Shown: positions 22,225-33,700 of the stretch, piece after piece
Position numbering within the stretch: the stretch's first letter is position 1
How the letters are laid out: every line of letters begins with the position of its first letter
Assembly: GCF_023159225.1 (NCBI RefSeq)
Contig: NC_063169.1
Span: 57,375,934-57,439,933, forward strand
Length of the DNA stretch: 64,000 nucleotides
DNA from: Perognathus longimembris pacificus
Taxonomy: Eukaryota > Chordata > Mammalia > Rodentia > Heteromyidae
Direction: 5' to 3'
Position numbers and translations under genes: made by a program
Notes under the pieces: model-generated
Told to the model about the DNA's origin: nothing
The model's input: only the letters and a program-made list of their open reading frames with translations
The model's database searches: none

Positions 22225-22425
22225 CATACAGTAAATAATGCATTTCATTAGTACTTATTACATGACAAAAGTTAAATGTGATAATAGAAGCTACCTTTAC
22301 TAAGTATTGTGCCATGCACTGTGACTACCTTACATACGACATACAATTTAACCCATCATTGTCCTTTCAGTTTAGAAATGAGACAATCGAAAGAACAATC
22401 AATAGTGCAAGGCTTTCAAAACTTC
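22225..22425 (+). mobile_element. MIR SINE
   Basis: 'actaagtattgtgccatgca', 'ctgtgactaccttacatacg' and 'tttagaaatgagacaatcga' follow MIR consensus order. It is an ancient mammal-wide copy. Confidence 0.7.
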
Positions 22426-22792
22426 TATCTTTATTTCACTTTGGTAATTCCTGGCTTTGCAAAGAAGATTCACATAAAAGGATGAATAGCATATATACAT
22501 TAAAAAATAAGAATTCAATAAAGTATTTCCCTGTACCAGAAGGTATAAGCACGTTCAACATGTTTCTCAGAAATATTTCCTTCAGTTGTGATACATTGCT
22601 TGGTAGAATAGCATTAAACAGTAATTGATTACCTTTTGTATATCTATTTTCATCTATGTATGTTTATTTTAACTAGATTATATGTTGGTATTTTTGTTCT
22701 ATACCTAAATGATGTGTCATTAGAACGATTTATTTCTGTAGTACGCATTTCATAGATCAAATTGAGGATAATTTGTTTTTGGAAATAAGATA

Positions 22793-23210
22793 CATTTAGT
22801 CTGTTTTCTGCTGTTCTAATAGAATACTAAAGACTAGGTAATTTATACACAATAGAAGTTCAGTTGGCTCATGATTATAGAAACTGGAAAATTCCAGATC
22901 AAGGGGCTGCACTTGAAAAGAGCCTGCTAGCTCCATGGCAACTTTGTGAAAGGTATTGCAGATTAGAGAGTGCTCAAGAGAAGGAAGGAAGCCAAACCCA
23001 TCCTTTGTAAAGATACCATTCCTGTGATAATTAACCCACTCCAAAGACCCATCACTCTATTCATGTATTTGTGAGGACAGAGCCTGTAAAAGATCCCTGC
23101 TTGCTAGACATGCGAACACTTCACATGTGCAGAGACAAATATAGGTGACGCACAATCTATGTTATGCCCTAATAAAACCACTGATCAACCCATTGTCAAT
23201 TGACACTGTA
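22793..23210 (-). mobile_element. MaLR-type LTR relic, antisense
   Basis: 'ttagtctgttttctgctgtt', 'ctaaagactaggtaatttat' and 'ttggctcatgattatagaaa' match the reverse complement of the 3' end of MST/MLT-type MaLR LTRs. Later text ('tgtgataattaacccactcc', 'attcatgtatttgtgaggac') is also in MaLR order. It is an ancient non-coding relic. Confidence 0.65.
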
Positions 23211-23519
23211 GGTAAAAGATGCAGATATTGCAAAGTATAGAGGAGATGTGGTGGCTACCATCATCTTAATGTCATCAAGGACGATTGAGCACTGACCAAG
23301 GATTCTTACATTGAGCTCATAGCTCTTAGGTTTCAATGGATGAACCTAATGTCATCAAAATTGATATAAAACCTGAACATTTTATTATGTGATTTCATGC
23401 TGAATGGACCTACAGCTTGCCTCAGAACAACTGATTAAGGTAGCAGAGAGCCAGTTTGCTGACAGGGAGTAGAAAAGTATAAACATCATGATATCGTATC
23501 TGTTTTTGTTTGTTTGTTA

Positions 23520-23749
23520 TTTTTCTTAGTCATGGAAATTGAACTCGGGACCTGAGCTCTATTCCTTTGTCTTTGGCTGAAGGCTAGTATTCTACCACTT
23601 TGAGCCACAGCACCACTTCTGGTTTTCTGGTGGTTAATTGGAGATAAGAGTCTCTAGGACTTTCGTGTCTGGACTGGCCTTGAACTGTAGTCCTCAGATC
23701 TCAGCCTCCTGAATAGCCAGGATTTTAGGTGTGAGCTACTGACACCTGA
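23520..23749 (-). mobile_element. dimeric SINE, B1-dID type, antisense
   Basis: 'ttctaccactttgagccaca' is the reversed ID half. 'ttgaactgtagtcctcagat' and 'agcctcctgaatagccagg' are the reversed B1 half. Confidence 0.75.
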
Positions 23750-25001
23750 GTAATATTATATTTTATTTCCCCAAAATAGTCCTCTTTAAGTTTTGCAATT
23801 TTACTTAGCCTCAATTTCCTAATCTATAAAATAAAGCATATAGCAAGCCTTGAGAGGTAGATTTATAATGAAATTTCTGAAGTCCCCATTTAGGATCCTC
23901 ACAATGTACTCATGTGACTAGATTTTTATTTAATTTGAACAGTTATGTAATCTTTTGAATAAAAATCCTTCCAGCTTGGATTTATTCATATTTTATAAAA
24001 GTTGGATGTCTCCCTGGTTCCTGTCAGTGGCTTTATTGGGTACCAAGTGAAATAATGCACTTGAAGCTGAAGGATTACTCCTGTAACACAGAAAACACTT
24101 GGTGATTGTTCATTGTGATTATAATGATCAAATATCATGGGCAACTTGCTTGTGTTTATTTTCTCAGTCAGTAGATGCAATCAGTATTTCATATCTTAAA
24201 TTATATGGCTTAGGGTTATTTAAGGAACTAACAAAATTATCTCAGCAAATGTGAAAACAGAAATAGTTTGAAATACTTTAATTCAACAATTAGACTTACT
24301 GAAACATGCTTAAGAAAGGGGGTAGCTTTTAGGATTTACTCAAGATGATGAAAATATATCATGTTTATCCAGAGAAAATTATGGTAACATGCAGCCAAAA
24401 ATTGCCTAAGTGAGATCCTACACACTTGTCAGCTGCCTATTGTAAAATAGGATGTGAACTCATCAGAATTATACAAATCTTATGACATCCATACAAAATC
24501 ATCTCAATTGTCAAGAATTTTGTAATGTATACAAAGATGTTCATACAAACATCTGAGTGCTAGTTTTGCAATTTGAGGTCCACAATAGCTGTTTTATATT
24601 CTAAGACAAATCACACTTACATATGCATATTTATACTTCATAACACAAATGTCAATATATCTTTAATCACACACTTAGAGGTGACAGACATGAACTATTT
24701 CTAGAACTTATTAATCACCAAAACAATTGCAATAAATATGACTGAGCTGTAATTAAGCTCTACCTGTTAAATTTTCCTCCTTTTTTCAAATGAACATATA
24801 TGTATATGTGTATACATATATCATTCATAACTACTATTTATCTGTAACTACTATATAACTACATAGACACACATATAATTATGCTAGTTATAAATACAAT
24901 TCACTCAGGAAGATATGATTTGTATTTCAAATACAATAGAATTTCAAAACAATACAGCTTAGCATATTGCCCTTTGTTGAATTATGGAACCAATATAGGA
25001 A
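23750..25001. other. region 3' of NMBR, no gene seen
   Basis: Unique-looking AT-rich DNA beyond the presumed NMBR poly(A) site, with a TATG-rich patch at about 24797-24825. No exon or repeat is recognised with confidence. Confidence 0.5.
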
Positions 25002-25007
25002 TTTATT
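25002..25007 (-). promoter_or_regulatory. NMBR: candidate NMBR poly(A) signal
   Basis: Plus-strand tttatt reads AATAAA on the minus strand. It is the first exact AATAAA that I see downstream of the NMBR stop and would give a 3' UTR of about 320 nt. Single hexamers are common in AT-rich DNA, so this needs RNA evidence. Confidence 0.35.
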
Positions 25008-25323
25008 TTATGCTTCAAGGAAAAACAAAGTTAAGGTAAATATGTATGAGTTGGTTTTAAAAATATATCCTAATTCTTGAAGCAATGCTGATTTAGACAC
25101 ATATTACATTCCTTTTTTTAATCATTCTCAAAAAAAATTTATGTATGTATATACATGTTTGTAGATAAAATTGTTTCTTGCTTTTTCTGAGTCAATTGTG
25201 AAATCATCTTAAAAGTTAGGATGAAGACATAAGTAAAGATGAAGACAGTATTTAGTTCTGCTTGGCTCAACAGTGATACAAAAAGTAGCAAGTTCTTTTC
25301 AGTGGTGAGTTGAATGGTTCCAA

Positions 25324-25725
25324 TCACAGAGCCATTTCCTGTTTCAAGCCGTGCCCATTTAGTAAACCAGAATTGGTCATTGTGTTCTTAGCATTGCTTT
25401 TCAGAGATGTCATATGCACAGCTGAGGAACTGAGAAGGTAGCTAGTTGATCTCTCTCCATATGACTTCTTTCCACAGCAGAGCTGACTGTTGAAATGCTT
25501 CCTGAAGCTTTCACTGAGTAAATACAGAGCAAATGGATTGACACAAGAATTGCTAAAGCTCAGAACCCGTGCAACTAAGGTGACAATCATATGACCTAAA
25601 GATGGGTCAATCTCCTTGTAATTGAAAGACCGGTACATGTAGAGGATGTGATTTGGAAACCAACAGAAGACAAAACATCCCACAAAGACTAGCACAATTT
25701 TAGCCAAGCGTTTCCGTGTTTCCAT
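25324..25725 (-). CDS. NMBR: NMBR coding exon 3 (residues 258-390, stop)
   Basis: This is the last coding exon of the neuromedin-B receptor. It starts exactly after a consensus acceptor (minus strand ttctattcacag, then ATGGAAACACGG) in phase 0. It encodes the end of intracellular loop 3 (METRKRLAK), TM6 with the class A CWFP motif (C278-P281), extracellular loop 3, TM7 with NPFALY (320-325, the NPxxY motif), and a cytoplasmic tail. The tail has a C340-C341 pair that fits the palmitoylation site of this family and is rich in Ser/Thr. TGA is at 25326-25324. Joined with exons 1 and 2 the protein is exactly 390 residues, the usual mammalian NMBR length. No frameshift or stop interrupts it. The open frame running upstream of 25725 is intron. 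Confidence 0.97.
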   Translation of the reverse strand: METRKRLAKIVLVFVGCFVFCWFPNHILYMYRSFNYKEIDPSLGHMIVTLVARVLSFSNSCVNPFALYLLSESFRKHFNSQLCCGKKSYGERSTSYLLSSSAVHMTSLKSNAKNTMTNSGLLNGHGLKQEMAL

Positions 25726-27778
25726 CTGTGAATAGAAAGAAATAGACCCGTTGGTTAAAATAAAAATGGAGTCAGCCACATCCAAAATGCAATACGAGTA
25801 CAAATGGGGAAAGGCTTGTGTGAATGAGACAGTTTAGATAAAACACATGATTGATTATTTTCCTCAATGAAGTGATCATTTTAACAGTTTGATCAAGCAG
25901 ATCAAATATATTTGACAGCTTACACAGAACTAGGTGGTGAATTATTACTAATGGCTAAGTCTTCATGCTACAAGTGCAGTCTTAAAATTCTCTTATTTTG
26001 AAATTATTTTTGTCTCATTGTGTTGAGAAATGACACATATAATTTTGGTATGTATTAAATACACTTAATAAAATGCTTAGGATTTTTTTTCCAATATCAG
26101 GATTTTCTGAGTAAGAAAAACTGATCTATTAACACAGTACTTGATGCTTTTAACTCTTATTACACACTCATATACATAAAGAATTTGATATGTAAATACC
26201 TAACTTACATAAATCAACATCTGGGAACCCTGTAAACATGACTACATTAGAATAAATTTACAAATATAAATCTATTTTTTTGCTTACATAAAATTTATAC
26301 ACTGAAGTTCTTCAGCCAAGTGCCCGTGGTTCAGGCTTGTAATTCTAGCTACTGAGAAAGCTGAGATCTGAGAAGAGCAGTTCAAACCCTGCCAGAGCAG
26401 AAAAATTAAGATGTCCCACCTCAAATTAACTAGCAAAATGCCAGACTGGAAGCGTATCTCAAGTGGTACTGAATAGGCCACGGATAAAAAAAAGCCAAGC
26501 AGACCTAGGGCCTCAAGTTCAAACACTGACACTTATGAAACAAACCAGAACAAATCTTCAGAAATGCAACCAACAGACAAAATTCAAGTAGCAGGGCCTC
26601 ATACTTGATAGGTGCTCTACTACTGATCCCTACCTGCAGTGAGCATGAATATCTGTTAGAAAATCAGAGACTGATTTTCTGACACCTATGGTCAAAGATA
26701 TGGCTCATATTTACCCAATCTGCTTAAACAAGGCAACATGAGTATGAAACCAAAATACAATGACAATGCTCCTCATGATATTTTCTTAAGTAGAATTGTT
26801 GAGTTTCAACTAGAATATTCTGGAGAAGACTGGAAAGTTTTAAGAGTGGAATAGACTTGACAATGGGAAACACAATGTGATGGTAGATGGTAGACATGTC
26901 CCAGGGACATAAGAAGCTCAACAATATTAACAAAGTTAGATGTGAAAAGCAGATCACTCAGCAGTGACCTCCCTAACAGGTGGAGTTCAGGGAAGAAAAC
27001 TGCACAACAATCTTTACCTGGAGATTTGGGTGAATAATGAAATCCACAAAGACAAGGCAAACCCAAGCCAGTATAAACAAAAATAGGGGAGATGTGTTGT
27101 ATGTGTTGTGAGGGTCAGGAACTCAAACAAACAGACAAATTGGATTACAGAGCTCTGAATGAAAGAACTGGAAATAAATAAAATTAAAAGTCCAGTGAGC
27201 CAATAACCTAGACATTTTGCTTTGATATCAGATATTTATATATGGAACCACGCTTTGAGATTGTGCTCATCTCTTCCTGTTTCTCTGCTATTCTGACACT
27301 CTTTGGTTCTAGAATCTAACCCAAGTCCCATTCCCAGATATATTTTCTCATTTTCTTCATCATCCTTAGCAGTCTATGAAGTAGACTAGTAGCCTAGCAG
27401 CAATGATCCTTAGGTAGTCTAGAAGCAATGATAATTAAATACGTTTCAGCCCAATATGTGAAAATTTCTTGTTATGATGTTGAGCATGACAAAGACTGGA
27501 ATGTAAAGAAAGGCTTTCCAGAATTTAACTTGTAACAGTGGAAATCCAAGCCCTGTCTCGGGCTCAGATGTTAGATTAGCTTACTACAAGTAGAATTTCA
27601 TAGAGCTATGACACAACCACAAACTAAACCAACAACCCTTCCAGTTCATGCTCATGCAGGTCCAAAGCTCTCTGCATCATTCCTGACATGATGAACCTAG
27701 GAAATAGAACACAACATAGCAGTCCCTGGCTCTGACCAGAACCCACTCCCAGCTCAGACACACATTTACTAAACTTAC
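25726..27778 (-). other. NMBR: NMBR intron 2 (2,053 nt)
   Basis: It is bounded on the minus strand by donor GTAAGT and acceptor ...TTCACAG, in phase 0, between the codons for Q257 and M258. It contains one old B1-dID-like SINE (26313-26535). Otherwise it is AT-rich without other recognised features; open frames inside it on either strand look like chance. Confidence 0.9.
26313..26535 (+). mobile_element. dimeric SINE, B1-dID type (in NMBR intron 2)
   Basis: 'cagccaagtgcccgtggttc' with 'ttctagctactgagaaagct' forms the B1-like half. 'gcgtatctcaagtggtactg' and 'gcctcaagttcaaacactga' form the ID-like half. It is diverged and antisense to the gene. Confidence 0.7.
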
Positions 27779-28127
27779 CTGCTTTTTGGTATGTTCATTG
27801 TACTCTCCAGGGAGATTATGGGCACTTTTAATTAAAGTCTTTGCAATATGATAATAATAGATGCTAATAATAGCCAGTGGTATGAGGAAGTAGACCAAAA
27901 AGATGAGCACTGAATGAATCTTTGGATGCAGTTCATTCGTCTGCGGGTAGGGTATACACGCTGTAAAGCTGCCATTGTCCAAGCTACCTATGCGTGCCAG
28001 TTGAGAAAACACAGCTTCAGGCACTGCCAGCAACACGGAGATCAGCCAGATGCCACCGGCCTTCAGACAGGTCCACAGCACAGCCCCTGACGTCTGCATG
28101 TCCATGGGGTTTACGATAGCTCTGTAC
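27779..28127 (-). CDS. NMBR: NMBR coding exon 2 (residues 141-257)
   Basis: This is the middle coding exon of NMBR. The acceptor CTTCCTAG lies at 28128-28135. The first base G completes the split AG|G codon for R141, so the exon opens with the DRY motif's Y142. The donor is CAG|GTAAGT at 27779/27778. It encodes TM4 (about 157-177), extracellular loop 2 with N192-G-S (a glycosylation sequon) and C198 (disulfide partner of C116 at the top of TM3), TM5 (about 212-235) and most of intracellular loop 3 up to HTKKQ. The 349-nt length fits the phase 2 to phase 0 pattern. Read-through past the donor or acceptor gives only intronic residues. Confidence 0.97.
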
Positions 28128-28703
28128 CTAGGAAGACAACACACTTCTGGTCAGTTTCTTGAAAAGACACGTACCTCATTTTGTTAGCGAAGTACCAACT
28201 CTTTTCTGTCCTCCGCTGCTTGTATCCTCATGTGCAGCAGGAAAAAAGCAAAAAAGGCAATGTCATGGCGCTCGTGGTAGCATGATTGCCTATGCCAGTA
28301 CCTAAACAAATAAATAATAAATCATTTTATTCTTTCTTATATAGAATTTTACTAAGTTGGCTGTGCATTTCTCATTCTCTCTTCCTTCATTCTCTCTTCC
28401 CACCTGCAAGTCTTATTAGCACAGCAAACAAGAAAAAAGCAGGCATACTAAAGTGGGCATGTCTTATCATGCTATCCTTACGCAATTATGTAAAATATGG
28501 AGGAAATGTCTCTCAGTACAAAAATTCTTTCCTCAAACACTGTAGCACAACAGTGTGTGCAAAGTTACACATTCCCTTGCAGAGAGTCTCAGAAAGATAG
28601 TCTTACTAAAAACTAAACACTAGAGAATTACCTACCAAAACAGAGATAAAAAGAAGAAAAATCAAAATTCATGTGTAAGTATTAATGAATACATCGAATA
28701 GCC

Positions 28704-28975
28704 AGACACCACCAGTGGCTCATGCCTATAATCATAGTGACTCAAGAGGCTTAGAGAGGGAGAATGATGGTTCCAGGTGAGCCAAAGGGGAAAACAAAGC
28801 AAGATGCAATCTCAACAATAAAAGTTTGGTGCTCTCATATATGCTTGTCATCTCAGCTTTGCTAGAAGCATAAATAAGAAAACCATGGTCTAAGACAGCC
28901 TGAGCACAAAAGCAAAAAAGGCTGGTATCATGGCTCAAGTGGTAGAGTGCTTGCCTCTTTTAGTACCTAAGCACA
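28704..28975 (+). mobile_element. composite B1/ID SINE (in NMBR intron 1)
   Basis: 'ccaccagtggctcatgccta' and 'agtgactcaagaggcttaga' form the B1-like half, and 'atcatggctcaagtggtaga' with 'gtgcttgcctcttttagtac' forms the ID-like half. A second B1-like stretch lies between them ('gctctcatatatgcttgtca'). It is old, and family naming is uncertain. Confidence 0.65.
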
Positions 28976-31975
28976 TAAGTAATAAATACTTTTCTTCTTT
29001 CTCATATAGAATTTTACCTGTATCTGTATCCATCTAAATTTACTTGGAAGAGGTCATTAAACTTACCGATCTAACAAATTGAAATATAAAATTGGATCAC
29101 TTTTTACACCTTACAAAGTTATCATCACATCTCAAAGTTGCCACCTTTCCACAAATGTTTTCAGTAATACTATCATTTTTCTATTTAAATGTTTTATGCA
29201 ATTAATGGCCAATAAGAGTCTAAGTGTAAAATATATGAGAGCAGGAAGAGAGCCCATGCTCACTGCTAAATCTCTGGTGTACAGTGTGATGCCTAGCTCA
29301 CCTTAGGGTCTCCATAAATGCCGATGAGTCTAATAAAGAAAACTTGACCTGACTAACAAGGTTATTTGTCATGACCAATTGTGGTAGAATGGAAGAGACT
29401 TTGTTAGCTATTGGCTTGAGGTGAGAATGAAGATGAGAAACGGAGTCAGAGTCTAGTGATGCTTAATGTGTCAATCTTCAGAATTGCCACAACTAAAAAA
29501 CGTTTTAAAAAGATGAAGAGTGTGATTAGCTGCACCCTGAGATTTAGAGATGCAATGTCTTGAACAGGGGTGTGATCTCCGTGTTTGCAGATGATTCTGA
29601 ATATAAGCCAGATTTAGGAATGATTTTTCAAGAGGAGAGAGCGCTGCAGTAGGCAGCTTTGCCACAGGCCGCCTGAAAGTGTCTGCAGCTGTGTGAGAAG
29701 CGCCTGGACTCCACTGGAAGTTCAGCATTTGAAGAATCAAATGTCTGCCCTTACACTATGCCAAGGCATGTTGAAGATATTATTCAAACTGCAAAGGAGG
29801 ACATCTCTGCATTATGAGCATGTATTTTATGCTGCCTTATCACTTTCCTCCAGGTAAAACATCTAGATATATAAATGTAGGGTTAGGACTCTAGATTCCA
29901 GCCTGGTGCATTCCCTTCTTCTTTATGGTGCATCTCACAGTTTTCAGACCAAGACAAATGAATAATCTTCAAAACCCATAAGGCGATACCTAAGCCATGA
30001 TAAGATAAAAAAGAAATACTGTTAGAATTCTACAGCTGTAATGCCTCTTTAAGAAAAAAATGGAAAGGAAAACAAACTAGAAGAGCTTGGGATCAATAAG
30101 TAAAAAGGACAGAATTTGTGGGAGTCAAATATAGCAGTGTTTTGTAATAAACAAACAAATTAAGGGTAGGAATTGTAATTCATCCAATTATTGGTGCTCT
30201 AATATAAATAACAGCTAATCTGTTATTCTAGAAGGTAAATTTTCATTTTTGTATTTGACCACTAAAAAGCTCTCAGGAAAATTAGTTACTGACCTACATT
30301 TTGGTAAAGTAAAGCTCCTCTACTTTTTCAACCATTAGGATTCCTACCCTTTATTTCTTCTGTTATGGATTGTCAGGTCTTTATATTTCAGCTTTGGACT
30401 GGTACAAGTTAGAGAAACGCAAGGGTAACCTGGGCTCCAGGTTTTCTTTATCATTATGATCCAAGTTGATGCTGTATACACAGAGTATGGTGTGCCTATG
30501 AGGTCAAAAAATAATTAAATATAAGAGGGTCAGCCCTTTTCTGACTTTGGTCAAAGAAAATTTACCTGTGTGTCTCCATGACAACAGATTTAAAATAAAA
30601 GTTACAGGAAATAAATTAAAGCCTGGGTCTTGCTACTCATGTCATGCTTTAAAAAAAATGAAAGTCTAATGATGGTAATTTCAACAATTGTTCTGGCTTA
30701 CCATTAAGTGTAATTCTAATAATTAGTTTTTAAATTTTCTTGTTAAAATTTGCCCCCTAAAGAGGGACAGCTAAGCTCAAAAGACATATTTAAGCTTGAG
30801 TATTCAGAGAAAACGTTTTAAATATAATAGAGGTGATGACATACAAACAAGAATGAGATGTGCAATTTACACAGAAGTTAGCCAATTTTCTAGACACATA
30901 TTTTCAGAGCACATTATTTTAACTACACTGAGTGCTTTGCAAATTTATGAAATATGACTTCTCATTTCTCCCACTTATACTTCCTTTCCTTCAGCAAATA
31001 TTAACTCTTTGATGCCACATTAACATAAGGGTATTACTGAAAATATTAAGAAATTTAGATCCACACTCATTTTATTCAAACTTTAATATGCATATTAAAC
31101 AAGAGCATAATCTGAACACCACCTTCATTTTTCAACTTGAATTGTTGATCTAAATAGCTAAAATCATTCACATCCCCAGGGGAACGAGACCGGAGCTTCA
31201 CGTGATAATTCCTAATTATGCACTCTGACTTTCTCCTGCGCAGATATTCTCTTCTGCTAAAAATGAATCACTGATAACCTAGAAGAGAGGTGCTGGACCC
31301 AGAGTCAGGAACTCTATATTTCCCTCTCAGTTCTTCTGGGAGGACTTACATTCACTGATCTTCAATAGCCACACTTGGAAAAATGACAAGGCTGACCCAA
31401 TTGATCTGTCACTTACGATGATAGGTTGTTGACTGACAGAATAGGTACAAAGCATGCTTGCTACCAAAGGCTTTTGTAGTACTGTTATTCACATGCTAAA
31501 AATAAAATAAAATTAAAAAACTCCACTAAACTTTAGAAATTAAATGGAAAGTAGGTAAAAGTCAGCTGTCTGAAAAAAATCACTAGTCTAGTTGTTTTCA
31601 TACCAGTCAATAGAAGTCACTTAATATGGGTAAATTATGCACAATGAGAAAAAATCTAATATTTTATCATTTTAATATTTGCCTAACATTAAGGCAGATT
31701 ATCACCCACCAGATTACCATCCTACTGAATAAGTAGAACACATTTCTAAGGTCTTACACACATGCTAGAAGATCCCACAATATAGCTGTGATTTTGTGTT
31801 TATTCTTCAGCCTTCCTATGGCACAAAGATTTCCAGTCTGTATGGGAATGGAAAGACAAGGACGTTTTCATTTGTAAAGTGGATGCGACTTGCACTCGTT
31901 TTTACAAAAAAAAAAAAAAAATTTTCTTTTTCCAAGCATCATTAGTTCCACTCACTTCCCAGGTATACACAACTC

Positions 31976-32005
31976 TGTCTCTCTCTCCCTCCTTCCCTCC
32001 CTCTC

Positions 32006-32072
<67 letters not shown>
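31976..32072. repeat. (CT)n / (GA)n polypurine-polypyrimidine tract
   Basis: About 97 bp of almost pure pyrimidine on the plus strand, with 32 uninterrupted CT units from 32009 to 32072. On the NMBR sense strand it is a (GA)n polypurine tract starting about 140 nt after the exon 1 donor. It accounts for the Ser/Leu and Arg/Glu open frames over it, which are not genes. Confidence 0.97.
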
Positions 32073-32075
<3 letters not shown>

Positions 32076-32132
32076 CCCCTCCCCCATCCCCAGCACTTCC
32101 CAACACCTGTCCCTTCCCCCCCCCACCCCCCT
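32073..32132 (-). other. G-run cluster at the start of NMBR intron 1
   Basis: The plus strand shows C-runs of 7, 5, 4, 3, 9 and 6; read on the sense strand these are G-runs with short spacers. This fits the pattern of a G-quadruplex-prone element. It lies about 80-135 nt downstream of the exon 1 donor and directly beside the (GA)n tract. Confidence 0.75.
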
Positions 32133-32209
32133 TGGTGCCTACCTGCAACATCCTCTCAGTCGCCATCCACCACGTGTTCAGGCCAACCCACGCTGACCCG
32201 TCCTCTTAC

Positions 32210-32631
32210 CTGTCGGCGCTGAGGGCGGTGAGTGTGAACACTGACACCCCCACGGAGGTGAGCTGGATGGCCGGGATAAGTTTGCAGCCCAGCTTGCCAA
32301 ACACCCATTCGTCAAAGAAGTAGCGCGAGGCGTCCACCGGGACGCAGGTGAGCAGCAGCAGCAGGTCCCCCGCCGCCAGGTTAGAGATGAAGATGTTGGG
32401 GACGCTCCTCATGGCGCTGTTGGTGATGAAGATCTTCATGAGCACCACGTTGCCCAGCAAACCCACGGTGACGATGACCAGGTAGACAGAGGGGATCACG
32501 CAGCGGACCACCAGTTCGGCTGTGGTCCCATCCGATCCCGGCAGGACATCCTGTTTCCACACTTCAGGAACGACATCGCTGTCATTGGCGCCTGACGCCC
32601 CATAAAGGTTGGCCAGAGGCCTGGGAGGCAT
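32210..32631 (-). CDS. NMBR: NMBR coding exon 1 (residues 1-140 plus 2 nt of R141); neuromedin-B receptor
   Basis: NMBR is the class A GPCR for neuromedin B in the bombesin receptor family. It is Gq-coupled at the plasma membrane and raises inositol phosphates and calcium. This exon starts at [14 protein letters not shown] with a favourable Kozak context (A at -3). It encodes the extracellular N-terminus with the N16-D-S sequon, TM1 (about 43-66, GLLGNVVL), TM2 (about 77-98, [11 protein letters not shown] with the conserved Asp89), C116 for the conserved disulfide, and TM3 ending in SAD of the DRY motif. The donor is AG|GTAAGA. Exons of 422, 349 and 402 nt sum to 1,173 nt, which is 390 residues plus stop. 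I chose this start because it gives the normal family length; an in-frame ATG 75 codons upstream (32856) has a weak context. BB2 (GRPR) and BRS3 are the alternatives, but the residue pattern ([38 protein letters not shown]) fits NMBR. Confidence 0.97.
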
Positions 32632-33130
32632 GGTCTCGGGTGGGAGCGAGTCCGCCGGAGTTTTCGTGCGCGCAGGTGCTGTGGAAATGCAGTGCGCACG
32701 ACTTGGGTGTGATGGACGTCGGTGGCGCCCGTAAGTTTCCTGCGGTGGGGGACGCGTCGCAGGAGAACTGGCCCCCGGTGACAAATCCGGCGAGGGATGC
32801 TCTCCGCAGGCATCGCCATGCCCCGCCTCGATCTCCGAGTTTAATTGTTTATCCATAAAGCAGATCGCTTACATCTTTCGTGGTGTCTTCAATGGTTTGC
32901 TCTCACTGGCAGCTAGCGCACAGCTTGCCAGATGGTCCCACCCCCACCTGAGGGGCTGGGTCACCCGGGCGCTGTCCAGCCTGCAGCTCCTGAAGTCCTG
33001 GGGCCGCTAGGTTGGCCCCCCACCGCTCTGCGCTTTTTCTGAGGTTCCCCCTGCAATGGGTGCAATTGGAGAGGAACGGAGTGGGCTCCCTCCCACCCAC
33101 TGCGCGCGCCCTTATTGCATGCTTCCTCAC
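32632..33130 (-). promoter_or_regulatory. NMBR: GC-rich NMBR 5' leader and promoter region
   Basis: This stretch and exon 1 are clearly richer in G+C and CpG (for example 'gggacgcgtcgcaggag', 'tcacccgggcgctgtcc', 'actgcgcgcgcccttattg') than the AT-rich surroundings. It looks like a small CpG island over the 5' end. The frame upstream of the NMBR ATG stays open to ATG 32856, with an in-frame TAA at 32871-32869. The transcription start cannot be set from sequence. Confidence 0.55.
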
Positions 33131-33700
33131 CCGCCTTGCCTTCCCCAGTAAGAAGTTTGTGAGCCTATGAAGATGGGGCCCTGAGCTGGCACACCCCCAA
33201 AGGCTGAATGTAAGATGCAGAGTAGTGACAGAGCTTGAGAACACGTTGCTCTCTTCCTATGCCGCTTTTCCCATACATGAAAACTCTTTCCTGCAGCTCC
33301 TGCAGGTTATTTATAAGGTTCAATTTTGTCAGGACATAACATGCAAAAAAAAAGAAAAAGAAAAGCAGAGAATTCTTAAATGAGTCGCTCCATCTCTCCA
33401 CCTTTCTGAAGAGGCATGAAAGCTCCGGTCCTCCACCCCCAAACGAATCCACCTGCTTTCATCTTAATTACTTTGCCTTCTATTGAATATCACATAAACA
33501 TATACTACCCTATACTACAGGCTGGCTTCTCCCACACAATATTGTATACTTACCTATGTTTTTGGTGTGGCAATTTCTCGTATCTGTATAACATGGTCCT
33601 TATTTCACCATTTCGGTCAATTTAAATAGTTTCTCAGGATGTTCTTCATGTCTTCTGAAGCACATTTGGTAAATTCCGGGTATGCTTTCACTAGTCAGAG
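33131..33700. other. NMBR upstream flank, no gene seen
   Basis: Composition changes from GC-rich to AT-rich. No repeat or exon is recognised apart from the TATA-like word. Confidence 0.45.
33308..33315 (-). promoter_or_regulatory. NMBR: TATA-box-like TATAAATA upstream of NMBR
   Basis: Plus-strand tatttata reads TATAAATA on the NMBR sense strand, just upstream of the GC-rich block. If used, transcription would begin near 33280 and give a leader of about 650 nt. Such words occur by chance in AT-rich DNA. Confidence 0.25.

Larger units (their letters stand above)
28128..32209 (-). other. NMBR: NMBR intron 1 (4,082 nt)
   Basis: Minus-strand donor GTAAGA follows GCCGACAG at 32210, and the acceptor is CTTCCTAG at 28128. 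It holds a composite SINE (28704-28975), a short ID-like relic (about 28265-28310), and a GC-richer unique patch at 29560-29720. Just inside the donor it holds a C-run/G-run cluster and a long (CT)n tract. The interval 29760-31900 is AT-rich and shows nothing else recognisable. Confidence 0.9.

Noticed and set aside
31879..32222. Four Ser/Leu- or Arg/Glu-repeat open frames of 74-110 codons
   Set aside because: They arise from the (CT)n tract and overlap the NMBR donor in the wrong frames.
32496..32819. Alternative frames over NMBR exon 1
   Set aside because: They overlap the exon in other frames; only the 390-codon spliced frame shows GPCR features.
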